DNA of 64,000 bases from CAVYXZ01 sp965223835 (GCA_965223835.1 CBDCXQ010000001.1:1054001-1118000); one strand, 5' to 3'; shown: positions 1 through 9,088, counted from the stretch's first letter. Notes: a model not told the origin generated them from the letters alone. Program-made: numbers and translations.

Positions 1-19
1 CACTTTCGTAAGGGAAAAG

Positions 20-763
20 ATGAAACTTAAACTGCTAACCATCATCATAATCATCATTGTGTTGTCGGCTTCGTTGTGGGTTGCTGCCCAGGATACCGTC
101 GCACAGGTTACATTGACAGCGCCGGTTAGTCAGGTTAATGCCGGGGATACGTTTACGCTCACCATTGACGTGGCTGAAGCTGTCGGTGTTTATGGCGGCA
201 GCGTGAAACTGGCCTATGACCCGCTGCTGCTGGCGGTGGTCCCAATGGATAGTCAAGTGGTGATTCTGGGTGATTTTTTTGAGGCTGGCCCCAGCGTCGT
301 CCTGAAAAATACCGTTGATGCGTCTACCGGCATCATTGACTATGCCCTGACATTGCGTCAGCCTGCCGAACCGGTGACGGGTGACGGTGTACTGGGTCGT
401 ATTCAATTTGAAGCGGTGGCTAAGGGTATGGTCCAGGTTGAATTGGCGGAAGCGCAATTGCTGGCACCAGTTTTTGAGCAAGTCAATGGCCGTCAGATCG
501 CGAGCCAGGTCAATGAAATGCCGGTTCAAATCCAGAGCCTGACATTGGCGGTAGCGGATACGACTGAATCCGATGTGCCGCCGTTTGTGGAACATTCAAC
601 CACCATTCGACCGGCTCAACCTATCACGCCGGTGCTGGTTCAATCCGGTCCGGCGGTATCACCGGTGCTGATGCTTGGGATGACCTTTTTCTTGCTGGGG
701 CTGGGGATGTTCGTGTTTAGTCTCCTCACCTACACCCGGTTACGACGCTTCAGTGGTGCTTAG
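20..763 (+). CDS. Membrane-anchored cohesin-domain protein
   Basis: Extracytoplasmic protein of 247 residues. An N-terminal hydrophobic segment (about residues 4-22, ending AAQD) looks like a signal peptide. Residues about 28-170 read as a cohesin-type beta-sandwich: it opens with the pattern 'VNAGDTFTLTIDV', has 'GGSVKLAYDP' in the early strands and 'GDGVLGRIQFEA' in the later ones. A Pro/Thr linker follows, then one transmembrane helix (about 213-237) and a basic tail (RLRR), so the domain should be displayed outside and anchored at its C terminus. AAGGGAAAAG precedes the ATG. The stop lies 10 bases before the ATG of a dockerin-bearing protein, so the two are probably translated together. 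Cohesins bind dockerins; the pairing here is inferred from family knowledge and adjacency. Other beta-sandwich adhesin domains are possible but less likely. Confidence 0.75.
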   Translation: MKLKLLTIIIIIIVLSASLWVAAQDTVAQVTLTAPVSQVNAGDTFTLTIDVAEAVGVYGGSVKLAYDPLLLAVVPMDSQVVILGDFFEAGPSVVLKNTVDASTGIIDYALTLRQPAEPVTGDGVLGRIQFEAVAKGMVQVELAEAQLLAPVFEQVNGRQIASQVNEMPVQIQSLTLAVADTTESDVPPFVEHSTTIRPAQPITPVLVQSGPAVSPVLMLGMTFFLLGLGMFVFSLLTYTRLRRFSGA

Positions 764-773
764 GAGAACGCTC

Positions 774-2294
774 ATGCGGCAATCACTTTATTTTGCAATG
801 CTGGGATTGATCCTAATGGTGACAGGGGTGATTACAACCTATGTCGCGTTCGGTCAGTCTGAGAATGATGCGAGTTCCGAAGATGCTCCAGCGGCGACCA
901 TGACACCGACGCTCACACCCGAAATTGAGCCGGTTGTGGTTGAGCCGACGGTCGCTGTGGACAACGCCCAACCGGTTGCGCCAGCCGTTGTTGAGGTAGT
1001 GCCAACCGTTGAAATGCCAACGGCCCTTCCGGCCAGCCCAGTGCCGACCGAAGCCCCGGTCGAGAATGTGGTGCCAATGGTGACTGAGGCTCCGACAGAA
1101 ACAGTAGCTGAGGAAGTTCTGGTTGAGCCAACAGCCACCGACTTATTGGTAGAGGCAGTCGTTCCAGCGGAGGCGATCAATCCAACATCGACTGAGGTCA
1201 TTGTCGAATCAGGGCCGGTTGAGGCGGTTGAACCGACTCCTGAATCGCCAGCGGGTGATGTTGTCGTGGAAACCCCGGTCGAAACTGTGATTGATGTGTC
1301 TCCGACAGAAACGGTAGCTGAGGAAGTTCCGGTCGAGCCAGTGGTCGTTGAGCCAACGGCAACTGTAATTCCAGCCGAAGAAGTCGGGCCAGCGGAAGTG
1401 GTGAATCCAACGCCAACTGAGGTTGTTGCCGAAGTGGTGCCGGTGGAACCCACTCCCGAAGCACCGGCAGGCGAAGTTATTGTTGCGGAAACCCCGGTTG
1501 AAACTGTGATTGATGAGGCTCCGATGGAACCGACCGCTGTGCTTGAACCAACGGCAGTAATCCCGGTGGAAAGTACGGTTGATGCAGCGGCTGTTGGCGA
1601 CGTCTTGAATGCAGCCGCCATTGACCCGCCCGGGGCAACGCCAGAACTGCCACATGTAGACCCGGGTCCGCTGTTTACACCGACAGTTGAGACCGAACAA
1701 CAGCCCGCAATTGTTGAAGTTGAGGTGACACCGGCGACCGACATACCGGTTGAACTTGTAGCGACGGCGACAGTTAGTGAAACAATTATTGAACCCACAA
1801 TCGAACCAACCGCTGTGATTGAGGAACTTCCCGCGGTTGACGCAGCCGCGTTAGAAGCAGCATCGACTCTGGGTATGGTTTCGGGTCAGGTAAACATGAC
1901 GCATCGGGTCGGTGCGATAAGCCTGTTGTTGACGCAGCCTGACGGTTCGATTGTCGAAGCCGTCACCGATGAAACTGGTAGCTTTGTCTTCGAAGCCTTG
2001 CAACCCGGTGACTATGATTTGATCGCCTCATCGCCCGGCTTTCTATCAAAAGCGGTCGCCTTTACCTTGCTCGATGGTGAAACGCTGGCACTCCCCGTAA
2101 CGGCATTGAATGCTGGTGATTTGAATCAGGATAATCAAATCGACTTGCGCGATGTGGTCTTGATTGCTGCTAACTACAATGGTCCGGCGGTCATTGCCGA
2201 GGCTGATCTCAATGGCGATGAATGGATTGACATCAGTGATCTGACGATTATTGGTGCCCGCTTTGGATTGTCCGGGCCAGTTGCCTGGGAATAA
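774..2294 (+). CDS. Dockerin-domain protein with repetitive Val/Pro/Glu/Thr stalk
   Basis: Secreted or membrane-tethered protein of 506 residues. I start at ATG 774 because AGGAG (762-766) sits 7 bases before it; a GTG at 753 in frame is less likely. An N-terminal hydrophobic segment (MRQSLYFAMLGLILMV...) is followed by about 330 residues of low-complexity stalk rich in V, P, E, T and A, including a tandem repeat. A carboxypeptidase-regulatory-like beta domain follows ('GSFVFEALQPGDYDLIAS'). The C terminus carries two dockerin-type calcium loops, DLNQDNQIDLRD (about residues 449-460) and DLNGDEWIDISD (about 478-489), each with the D-x-N-x-D-x-x-I-D-x-x-D pattern. The cohesin protein directly upstream is the obvious candidate partner. 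No catalytic domain is visible, so this looks like a scaffold or surface component rather than an enzyme. Confidence 0.75.
   Translation: MRQSLYFAMLGLILMVTGVITTYVAFGQSENDASSEDAPAATMTPTLTPEIEPVVVEPTVAVDNAQPVAPAVVEVVPTVEMPTALPASPVPTEAPVENVVPMVTEAPTETVAEEVLVEPTATDLLVEAVVPAEAINPTSTEVIVESGPVEAVEPTPESPAGDVVVETPVETVIDVSPTETVAEEVPVEPVVVEPTATVIPAEEVGPAEVVNPTPTEVVAEVVPVEPTPEAPAGEVIVAETPVETVIDEAPMEPTAVLEPTAVIPVESTVDAAAVGDVLNAAAIDPPGATPELPHVDPGPLFTPTVETEQQPAIVEVEVTPATDIPVELVATATVSETIIEPTIEPTAVIEELPAVDAAALEAASTLGMVSGQVNMTHRVGAISLLLTQPDGSIVEAVTDETGSFVFEALQPGDYDLIASSPGFLSKAVAFTLLDGETLALPVTALNAGDLNQDNQIDLRDVVLIAANYNGPAVIAEADLNGDEWIDISDLTIIGARFGLSGPVAWE
1091..1519 (+). repeat. Tandem repeat inside the dockerin-protein stalk
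   Basis: Two diverged in-frame copies of about 70 residues lie head to tail (1091-1300 and 1301-1519), and a third begins at 1520. Each copy opens with TCCGACAGAAAC and codes for PTETVAEEV; each ends with ETPVETVID. The period is 210 then 219 bases, so length changes are in whole codons. Confidence 0.7.
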
Positions 2295-2314
2295 TTCCCC
2301 GCATATTGCCATAA

Positions 2315-2360
2315 TGTGAGGGTCAGCAGGTGATCTTTATCACCGATTCTGGCTCTCACA
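2315..2360 (+). terminator. Long imperfect hairpin after the dockerin gene
   Basis: TGTGAG at 2315-2320 pairs with CTCACA at 2355-2360, and GGTGAT/ATCACC form the tip around CTTT. There is no T-run, so it may be a terminator of another type or an mRNA 3' end structure. Confidence 0.45.
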
Positions 2361-2371
2361 CCATGTTGATT

Positions 2372-2400
2372 TTGACAATCGCTTAGCATCGTCTTAAAAT
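2372..2400 (+). promoter_or_regulatory. Promoter of the EF-G-like gene
   Basis: TTGACA (2372-2377), a 17-base spacer and TAAAAT (2395-2400) form a near-consensus sigma-70 type promoter. The predicted leader runs about 120 bases to the ATG at 2526. Confidence 0.65.
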
Positions 2401-2525
2401 CTGCTCAACGAATCATAATAGTCAGCCTGTTTGTTCGGCTGGCTTGTGGCGTTTTGCCAAATAGTACATTCTGTAATTTTTAGAAAGGGGAAAGCGTTAC
2501 GCTGTGGGCGGCGCTGCACACACTT

Positions 2526-4604
2526 ATGCAAGAATATACCAGTGAAAATATCAGGAATATTGCCCTGGTGGGGCATCAGAGCGCCGGTAAAACTTCACTT
2601 GTAGAAGCCCTGCTCTACAATACCGGCGCTATTAATCGGCTGGGCAGGGTAGAAGAAGGGAACACAGTTTCGGATTGGACCGAAGAAGAGAAAGAACGGG
2701 GTCTCTCGCTCTCGACAACGCTGGTTCCAATTGAGTTCAACAATACCAAGATCAATGTGTTGGATGCACCGGGCTACACTGATTTTCAGGGTGAGGTGAA
2801 GAACGCTATTCGAGTTGCGGATTCAGTAGTCGTGGTCGTGGATGCCGTTGCGGGGGTAGAGGTTGGGACCGAATTGGCGTGGGATTATGCCCAGGTCTAC
2901 CAGCAGCCGATCATCGTCACGATCAACAAAATGGACCGGGAGAATGCGGACTTTGACGCGACGCTCAGTCAGCTTAAAGAGCGGTTCCCGGACTATAAAT
3001 TCATCCCGGTGATGCTGCCGATTGGGGCGGAAGCGGATTTTAAGGGCGTGGTCAATCTTTTGACGCTCAAAGCTTATTATGACGCCGGGGCCGATCGCTC
3101 TGACCTGCCGGACGAGCTGGTTGAAATGGCGGAAACGGCGCGGCTCGAATTGGTCGAGGCGGCTGCCGAAGCGGATGATGATCTCATTGAGAAGTATTTT
3201 GATGAGGGCGATCTCTCGAATGAAGAAATCCGTGATGGTATGCGTAAGGCGGCACGTGATCCCGATTTGAAGACAGTCCCCGTGTTTGTCACATCCGGCA
3301 CGAAAAATGTTGGCACGGTCCCGCTGCTAGAAGCGCTGGTGGCTTATGTTTCGCCACCGACTATTCGGCGCGTGCAGGTCGTTGATGAGGCGGGCGAAGC
3401 CGAATATTTCATGCCGCCCCAGCAGGATGATGGCCCGTTGGCAGCCTATGTCTTTAAGACAACGACTGATCGCTTTGTGGGCACCTTGACCTTCTTCCGC
3501 GTTTTCTCCGGGATGATTAGCGCTGATAACCGTTATTACAATGTCACCCGTAAGGTTGAGGAACGCTTTGGCTCATTGATTGTGATGCAGGGCAAGGAAC
3601 AATCGAACGTGTCGGTGCTCCATGCCGGGGATATTGGGGTCGTCGCGAAATTGGCTGAAACTAAAACGGGTGATACGATTGGCGATAAGAATAAGCCACG
3701 CGAAATTGTGCGACCCGATTTCCCAGCACCGTTGTATATGGTTGCGTTAAGCCCGGTTTCACAGGCCGATGGCACGAAGATGGGGCCGGTCCTCACCAGC
3801 TTGTGTGAAGCGGACCCCACCTTGCAATGGCGTCAAGATTCGGATACCCACCAGACGATTCTCGAAGGTATGGGTGAAGCCCATGTGAATCTGGCGGTGA
3901 GTCGGGCCGCTGGCCTGGGGGTGGGCCTTGAGGTCAGCATGCCGAAAGTCCCCTACAAGGAGACGATTACACAGACTGCCGAGACGACCTACCGTCACAA
4001 AAAACAATCCGGTGGGGCCGGGCAGTTCGCTGAAATCAGCCTGCGTCTGGAACCAAATAATGGCAACGGTTACGAATATGAAACCAAAATTTTTGGTGGT
4101 GCGATCTCGAACTCGTTCCTGCCCTCAATTGATAAGGGTATTCAGGGTGTCTTGCCAGAAGGTGTCATTGCCGGTTTCCCGGTGGTGGATGTCAAAGCTG
4201 TAGTCTTCGATGGTAAAGAACATCCGGTTGACTCGAAGGATATTGCATTCCAGATTGCGGGACGTGAGGGCTTCAAAGAAGGGTTTATGGCCGCTGGTCC
4301 GGTGTTGCAAGAGCCGATCATGGATGTTCGAATCACGGTCCCTGAAAGCATGATGGGAGACATCATGGGTGATTTGAACACGCGGCGGGGCCGGGTGCAG
4401 GGTATGGATAGCGAAGCAGGTAAGAGTGTCGTGACCGCCCAGGTGCCACTCGCCGAGATGTTGCGCTATGGGAATGACCTGCGCTCAATGACCGGGGGCC
4501 GTGGTATTTATACGATGGAATTCGCACGCTATGAACAAGTGCCGAGCCACTTGACTGATGCGGTCATCGCTCAGGCGAAACAAGCTGACGAAGCCGGTAG
4601 CTAA
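2526..4604 (+). CDS. fusA: Elongation factor G-like GTPase (EF-G2 type)
   Basis: Translational GTPase of 692 residues, the usual length for EF-G. The P-loop GHQSAGKT is at residues 16-23, DAPGY at 80-84 and NKMD at 134-137. Domains II-V follow, with the domain IV start near 'VPYKETITQ' and a C-terminal 'GDLNTRRGRVQGMD' as in EF-G. The switch I motif reads RGLSLSTT rather than the RGITI of canonical EF-G, which marks the EF-G2/EF-G-like branch found beside a standard FusA in many bacteria. Such paralogues may act in translocation, recycling or stress translation; the exact job here is not shown. The gene stands alone with its own promoter, and no ribosomal protein or EF-Tu genes flank it as they would in a str operon. 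A purine-rich AGAAAGGGGAAAG lies more than 30 bases upstream of the ATG, so the ribosome site is not obvious. Confidence 0.88.
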   Translation: MQEYTSENIRNIALVGHQSAGKTSLVEALLYNTGAINRLGRVEEGNTVSDWTEEEKERGLSLSTTLVPIEFNNTKINVLDAPGYTDFQGEVKNAIRVADSVVVVVDAVAGVEVGTELAWDYAQVYQQPIIVTINKMDRENADFDATLSQLKERFPDYKFIPVMLPIGAEADFKGVVNLLTLKAYYDAGADRSDLPDELVEMAETARLELVEAAAEADDDLIEKYFDEGDLSNEEIRDGMRKAARDPDLKTVPVFVTSGTKNVGTVPLLEALVAYVSPPTIRRVQVVDEAGEAEYFMPPQQDDGPLAAYVFKTTTDRFVGTLTFFRVFSGMISADNRYYNVTRKVEERFGSLIVMQGKEQSNVSVLHAGDIGVVAKLAETKTGDTIGDKNKPREIVRPDFPAPLYMVALSPVSQADGTKMGPVLTSLCEADPTLQWRQDSDTHQTILEGMGEAHVNLAVSRAAGLGVGLEVSMPKVPYKETITQTAETTYRHKKQSGGAGQFAEISLRLEPNNGNGYEYETKIFGGAISNSFLPSIDKGIQGVLPEGVIAGFPVVDVKAVVFDGKEHPVDSKDIAFQIAGREGFKEGFMAAGPVLQEPIMDVRITVPESMMGDIMGDLNTRRGRVQGMDSEAGKSVVTAQVPLAEMLRYGNDLRSMTGGRGIYTMEFARYEQVPSHLTDAVIAQAKQADEAGS

Positions 4605-4634
4605 TCTTTCCATCGACTTCAAAAGAAGCTAACC

Positions 4635-4663
4635 AAAACCCCGACGTCATGCCGGGGTTTTTT
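4635..4663. terminator. Bidirectional intrinsic terminator
   Basis: AAAACCCCG (4635-4643) pairs with CGGGGTTTT (4653-4661) around ACGTCATGC, with a T-run after it on the plus strand and an A-run before it. It serves both the EF-G-like gene and the convergent ftsH, whose stop codon is at 4666. Confidence 0.9.
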
Positions 4664-4665
4664 GA

Positions 4666-6651
4666 TTAGCCTTTAGCGTTGTGATCGTCCAGGCTGGAGG
4701 GGTCTTCGAGCAAGATGACTTCTTCCTCTGGCTCTGGTGTGGGTTTTACCTCGGCGATTTCGAAGACGCGCTGGCGTTCAACGACCTCGTTTTCCAACAG
4801 CTCCTGCGCCAGCGATTCCAGCTTATCGCGGTTCTCTCGGAGCAGGTTGACGACGTGATCGTAAGCATCTGAGATGATGTCTTTGATCTCGGCATCAATC
4901 TTCGCTAACGTATCGTCACTAAACGGCACATTACGCTGGATGGTATAGCCCAGGAACGGTTGATCTTCTTCATGGCTGAGGTCAACCAGCCCCAGCTCAT
5001 CGCTCATGCCAAACTGTGTAACCATGCGGCGGGCAATGTTTGTCACCATGCGGATGTCGCCCATGGCGCCGGTGCTCACTTCACCGAAGACCACTTCTTC
5101 AGCAGCACGTCCACCCAAGCCTGAGTAGATTCGCGCCAGTAGCTGCGATTGCGACTGGGTTCGACGGTCATCGTCAGGCAAAAAGGCGGTAACACCCAAC
5201 GCTTGACCACGGGGCACAATCGTCACTTTAAAGACCGGGTCAGCCCCTGGTGTAAGCGCAGCAACCAGCGCATGACCAGCTTCGTGATAGGCGGTCAACT
5301 GACGCTCTTGATCGTTCGCCAATGGCGGGCTTTTGATGCCCAGCACAATGCGCTCGAATGCATCGGTAAAGTCACGCATTTGAATGCGTTTGCGCGAAGA
5401 GCGTGCGGCGTGCAGCGCGGCTTCATTGGCGAGATTGGATAAGTCTGCCCCGGAGAAACCGATAGTCGCCTTGGCAACATCATTCAAATCGACATCATCG
5501 CCGAGCGGTTTGCCCCGGGTGTGAATCTCGAGTGTTTCCAAACGACCCTGACGGTCGGGCGTGCCCACTGTGACCTGGCGGTCGAAACGACCGGGACGTA
5601 ACAGTGCTGGGTCCAGCACATCGGACCGGTTGGTGGCTGCCATGATAATCACGCTCTCGTTTTGATCAAAACCGTCCATCTCAGCCAGCATCTGATTGAG
5701 CGTTTGTTCCCGTTCATCGTGACCCCCGCCCAGGCCGGCGCCACGCCGTCGACCTACGGCATCAATTTCATCAATGAAGATGATGCTGGGTGCATTGTCT
5801 TTGGCACGTTTGAAGAGGTCGCGGACACGGGATGCGCCAACACCGACGAACATCTCAACGAATTCGGACGCTGCCAGGCTGAAGAACGCGACATTCGCTT
5901 CACCGGCGACGGCGCGGGCCAGCAGTGTTTTACCGGTTCCTGGTGGGCCAACCAGCAACACACCGCGCGGAATCCGAGCGCCGAGCGCGATATATTTATC
6001 CGGCTCTTTCAGGAAATCTACAATTTCTTCCAGTTCCTGCTTGGCATTCTGTTGACCGGCGACATCGGCAAATGTGACTTGAGGCCGTTCAGAATTGTAT
6101 TCGCGGGCTTGAGACCGGCCAAAGCCAAAAACATTACCCATTTGACCCTGAGCGCGGCGGGCGGTCCAGATGAAAAAGCCCAGAATCAACAGGATGGGGC
6201 CGAAGTTCACCAGGAAAATCAGGATCGGCGATGGTTCGGATGTCTGGGCATTCACCGTCACATTTTGTTCGCGGAGCGCGGTCGCCAGCGCCGGGTCATC
6301 GATCGGCAACAGCGTAGTTGTGAATCGGTTCGACCGCTGGGGTGTCACGTTGCTGGCCGAACCAGACGGCGGCCAGGTGACAGCCTCAGTAAAGGTGCCA
6401 CGGGCCGTTGCCTCTTGCAGCGTAACCTGACTGACGCGCCCTCGTTCTACCTGTTCCAGGAAGAACGAATAAGGCACTTCTATCGGCTGGTCACTGCCAA
6501 ATTCACTGACCATGCCCGGCACGCGGAAGAATAGCCACAGTAAAATAAGTAACCAGACTAACGGCCAGATCCAGTTTGGGATCTTGAACGGCGATTGTGG
6601 CCGATTGCCATCGGGGTCTTGATTCCCGTTATTATTCGGTCCAAATTGCAT
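4666..6651 (-). CDS. ftsH: ATP-dependent zinc metalloprotease FtsH
   Basis: Membrane-bound AAA+ protease that degrades misfolded and short-lived membrane and cytosolic proteins. Of 661 residues, about 27-44 and 143-162 are the two transmembrane helices flanking the extracytoplasmic domain. Walker A GPPGTGKT is at 235-242, Walker B IIFIDEID at 290-297, and the second region of homology (ATNRSDVLDPALLRPGRFDR) at 339-358. The zinc motif HEAGH is at 456-460, and 'GAMGDIRMVT' supplies the third ligand aspartate. The C-terminal tail is acidic with a run of Glu. The N terminus before the first helix is polar and rich in Asn, Gln and Pro. It lies 52 bases downstream of xylB on the same strand; a weak TTGCAA/GATAAG pair in that gap may be its own promoter. 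Confidence 0.97.
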   Translation of the reverse strand: MQFGPNNNGNQDPDGNRPQSPFKIPNWIWPLVWLLILLWLFFRVPGMVSEFGSDQPIEVPYSFFLEQVERGRVSQVTLQEATARGTFTEAVTWPPSGSASNVTPQRSNRFTTTLLPIDDPALATALREQNVTVNAQTSEPSPILIFLVNFGPILLILGFFIWTARRAQGQMGNVFGFGRSQAREYNSERPQVTFADVAGQQNAKQELEEIVDFLKEPDKYIALGARIPRGVLLVGPPGTGKTLLARAVAGEANVAFFSLAASEFVEMFVGVGASRVRDLFKRAKDNAPSIIFIDEIDAVGRRRGAGLGGGHDEREQTLNQMLAEMDGFDQNESVIIMAATNRSDVLDPALLRPGRFDRQVTVGTPDRQGRLETLEIHTRGKPLGDDVDLNDVAKATIGFSGADLSNLANEAALHAARSSRKRIQMRDFTDAFERIVLGIKSPPLANDQERQLTAYHEAGHALVAALTPGADPVFKVTIVPRGQALGVTAFLPDDDRRTQSQSQLLARIYSGLGGRAAEEVVFGEVSTGAMGDIRMVTNIARRMVTQFGMSDELGLVDLSHEEDQPFLGYTIQRNVPFSDDTLAKIDAEIKDIISDAYDHVVNLLRENRDKLESLAQELLENEVVERQRVFEIAEVKPTPEPEEEVILLEDPSSLDDHNAKG

Positions 6652-6703
6652 ACAGATACCCTATCATTGCTAATGAGAGTGCTTTAATCTTATCGACGTG
6701 GCA

Positions 6704-8188
6704 TTAGATTCTTGCAAATGTTTCCTTAAGGGCCGGATACAAACCAGTATACAGACTATAAGTATGGTCATAGGCTGACTGGTCTGGGCCGGGCTGCACC
6801 GCATCACTGGTTTGGATTGTTGCGTCGCAGGCTGCAATGACATCCGGGTAAACGCCTGCACCCACTGCTGCCAACAAAGCCGCGCCATAGGCTGCCCCCT
6901 CGGTTGAATTGGTGCTGACGAGCGTCGCGCCCAGTATATCGGCGAGAATTTGTTTCCACAGCAGGCTGCGGGCACCGCCACCACTGACCCGGATTTCAAG
7001 CTGGGCAGGTAAACCGGCATTTGCCATTAAATTAAAACCGTCTTTAAGACCAAATGCAACCCCCTCTAATACGGCCCGTGCCATATGAGCGCGCGTATGG
7101 CGCACGGTGAGGCCGATAAATGCGCCCCGGGCCAGGGGGTCGGGGTGGGGCGTGCGTTCGCCGGTGAGATAGGGCAAGAATAGCAGCCCATCGCTGCCGG
7201 GCGCAATTTGCGCCGCTGGAGCGAGTAACGCATCAAAAGATTCACCAGCGCCTAATGTATCATGGAACCATTGAAGACTGCCGGCGGCGCTCAGCATCAC
7301 CCCCATGAAATGCCACATGCCGGGGACAGCATGACAAAATGCATGCAGCCGTCCGTCGGGTTCATAGGCATATTGAGCGAGTGGCGCAAAGACTACCCCC
7401 GACGTGCCTACCACTAAGGAGATTACCCCTGGCTTGACCGCACCAACACCGACCGCCCCCGCTGCTTGATCGCCACCACCACCAACAACCGGCGTGCCAG
7501 CTTTCAGACCGGTTGCTGCCGCCGCTTCCTGACTCACAGCGCCGGTGATCTCTGGCCCCTCATGGGTTGTGGGCAGCCAATCGCCGGGAATCTCCAGCGC
7601 GTCGATTACTTCCTGTGACCAGGAACGGTCAGCGACATTGAGCAGTGAAGTGCCCGATGCACCAGCCAGGTCAGTCGCATAATCGCCGGTGAGTTGAAGG
7701 CGAATATAATCTTTGGGTAGCAAGATGTGCGCGACCTGGGCATAGATTTCTGGTTCATGGTCGCGCACCCACAGGATCTTCGGGGCGGTGAAGCCGGTGA
7801 GCGCCTGATTGCCAGTGAGTTCGATCAAGCGCTGGAAACCGATTTTCTCGGTCATCAGGTCACACTGGGCTTGAGTACGCTGGTCGTTCCAGAGTATTGC
7901 AGGTCGCAGCACCTGCCCGGTTGCATCCAGCAAAACCAGTCCATGCATTTGCCCGGTGAGGCCAATAGCGGCGATGTCTGCGCCCGTCAGATTGGCGGTT
8001 GCCAGTGCTTGCCGGATCGATTCGACGATGCCGGCCCACCAATCGGCAGGGTTCTGTTCGCTCCACAAGGGTTGCGGCGTGTTCAGGGTCTGGGCGACGG
8101 TGTGTGACGCGACCACACAGCCTGCTGCATCAATAATCAACGCCTTCGCACCAGTTGTGCTAATGTCGAGTCCCAGCAGGTGTGTCAT
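6704..8188 (-). CDS. xylB: Xylulokinase (FGGY family)
   Basis: Phosphorylates D-xylulose to xylulose 5-phosphate for the pentose phosphate pathway. Starting at ATG 8188 gives 494 residues, normal for XylB; the in-frame extension to 8242 is unlikely because TAAGGA sits 9-10 bases before 8188 and MTHLLGLDISTTG is the classic FGGY N terminus. 'DISTTGAKALIID' is the phosphate 1 loop, 'NDQRTQAQCD' the substrate-binding region, 'GGGGDQAAGAVG' the second domain's start and 'SGGGARSLLWKQILAD' the C-terminal ATP region. No xylose isomerase or sugar transporter adjoins it, so it may feed from xylulose made elsewhere. Family members can prefer other ketoses, so the substrate is inferred from similarity. 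Confidence 0.9.
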   Translation of the reverse strand: MTHLLGLDISTTGAKALIIDAAGCVVASHTVAQTLNTPQPLWSEQNPADWWAGIVESIRQALATANLTGADIAAIGLTGQMHGLVLLDATGQVLRPAILWNDQRTQAQCDLMTEKIGFQRLIELTGNQALTGFTAPKILWVRDHEPEIYAQVAHILLPKDYIRLQLTGDYATDLAGASGTSLLNVADRSWSQEVIDALEIPGDWLPTTHEGPEITGAVSQEAAAATGLKAGTPVVGGGGDQAAGAVGVGAVKPGVISLVVGTSGVVFAPLAQYAYEPDGRLHAFCHAVPGMWHFMGVMLSAAGSLQWFHDTLGAGESFDALLAPAAQIAPGSDGLLFLPYLTGERTPHPDPLARGAFIGLTVRHTRAHMARAVLEGVAFGLKDGFNLMANAGLPAQLEIRVSGGGARSLLWKQILADILGATLVSTNSTEGAAYGAALLAAVGAGVYPDVIAACDATIQTSDAVQPGPDQSAYDHTYSLYTGLYPALKETFARI

Positions 8189-8403
8189 CGCTTGTTTCCT
8201 TAGCCGCATCCAGTTCAATATCAAGTTGCTTGATTTTAACACGCCGCTCCCGGTGCGCCACGATTTGTCGCTTGTGGAGATGATTCGAGCGAAAGTTGGA
8301 TGCGAACCACAGTTAATAGCAATTGTTGACGCTGAATAGCAGCGGATGCGGATAAAAGACGGCGTGAAACTGCGCTTTATGTGTGAGCAAGGTTCAGTTA
8401 CGC

Positions 8404-8409
8404 TATAAT
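8404..8409 (+). promoter_or_regulatory. Probable -10 box of the unknown gene at 8441
   Basis: A consensus TATAAT lies 31 bases before the ATG at 8441. No good -35 was seen at the expected distance. The rest of 8189-8440 shows nothing else recognisable. Confidence 0.45.
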
Positions 8410-8440
8410 ATGCTCAATCTTACTGAAAGCATTATTCATT

Positions 8441-9061
8441 ATGGTCAACGACAAATCGCCTAACCAACAGTTTGATGAAACCATATCCGCCCGTCGGGAG
8501 TCATCAATGTCGGCAAATGATGCCGGGAGCAGTGTGCCGCCCTGGATATTACAGCAGCACTTTGATGGTGAGATTGATCTCGATCAGGAACTGAGCAGCC
8601 GGTTTCGAGCGATGCCGGTGATTTCCACAATTAAGTTCCGCCAATCAGATGCTGCTCATGCGGCTGCGATGTTATTCACCCAGGATGGGGCAACGGCGCT
8701 GCGGGTCGAGGTTGATTTGTCGCAGAATACATTGCAACTGATCTTTACGTTGCGGTCCATGTTAGCGCTGAAATTTACCCTGAATGACCTGACGGATGCC
8801 CATCGGATGCGCTGGCTGGAAGGTGTGCGAAAAGAGCCAGAACGACCGGCGTTCTGCTGGGGGCAGGCGCGGTGGGAGGGCGATCATTTGATTACGATCG
8901 TCCGCCCGTATTATGCCAACCTGTACGCCTTTTCCGATCAATTCGAAGCGGCGGTCCGGCTGACGACCGACGTAACCACCCAATTGATGGACTGGCTGGA
9001 AGCGTTATGGAAGCCCCGCTCGTCATTGGATGCGACCATACCCACCCTGACAACCTGGTAA
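8441..9061 (+). CDS. Uncharacterised 206-residue cytosolic protein
   Basis: I do not recognise this protein. It has no signal peptide or membrane segment. The first 30 residues are polar and probably disordered; the rest is a compact alpha/beta-looking region rich in Trp near its end (WLEGV, FCWGQARW, MDWLEALW). A TATAAT box lies 31 bases upstream, no clear Shine-Dalgarno is visible, and an intrinsic terminator follows, so the gene is a single transcription unit. Its neighbours (xylB divergent, YyaL-type protein downstream) do not suggest a role. Base composition matches the surroundings. The start is uncertain: a second ATG at residue 23 would remove much of the polar segment. Confidence 0.6.
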   Translation: MVNDKSPNQQFDETISARRESSMSANDAGSSVPPWILQQHFDGEIDLDQELSSRFRAMPVISTIKFRQSDAAHAAAMLFTQDGATALRVEVDLSQNTLQLIFTLRSMLALKFTLNDLTDAHRMRWLEGVRKEPERPAFCWGQARWEGDHLITIVRPYYANLYAFSDQFEAAVRLTTDVTTQLMDWLEALWKPRSSLDATIPTLTTW

Positions 9062-9088
9062 TTTCACAATTGACGTTTGTCTGAACGA

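Noticed and set aside
854..1798. A 314-codon open frame on the minus strand, rich in Ser and Thr
   Set aside because: It is the antisense of the repetitive dockerin stalk; the composition is what biased Val/Pro/Glu codons give when reversed. No domain or ribosome site.
5662..6534. A 290-codon open frame on the plus strand
   Set aside because: Fully antisense to ftsH, whose motifs are complete. No recognisable domain in the antisense translation.
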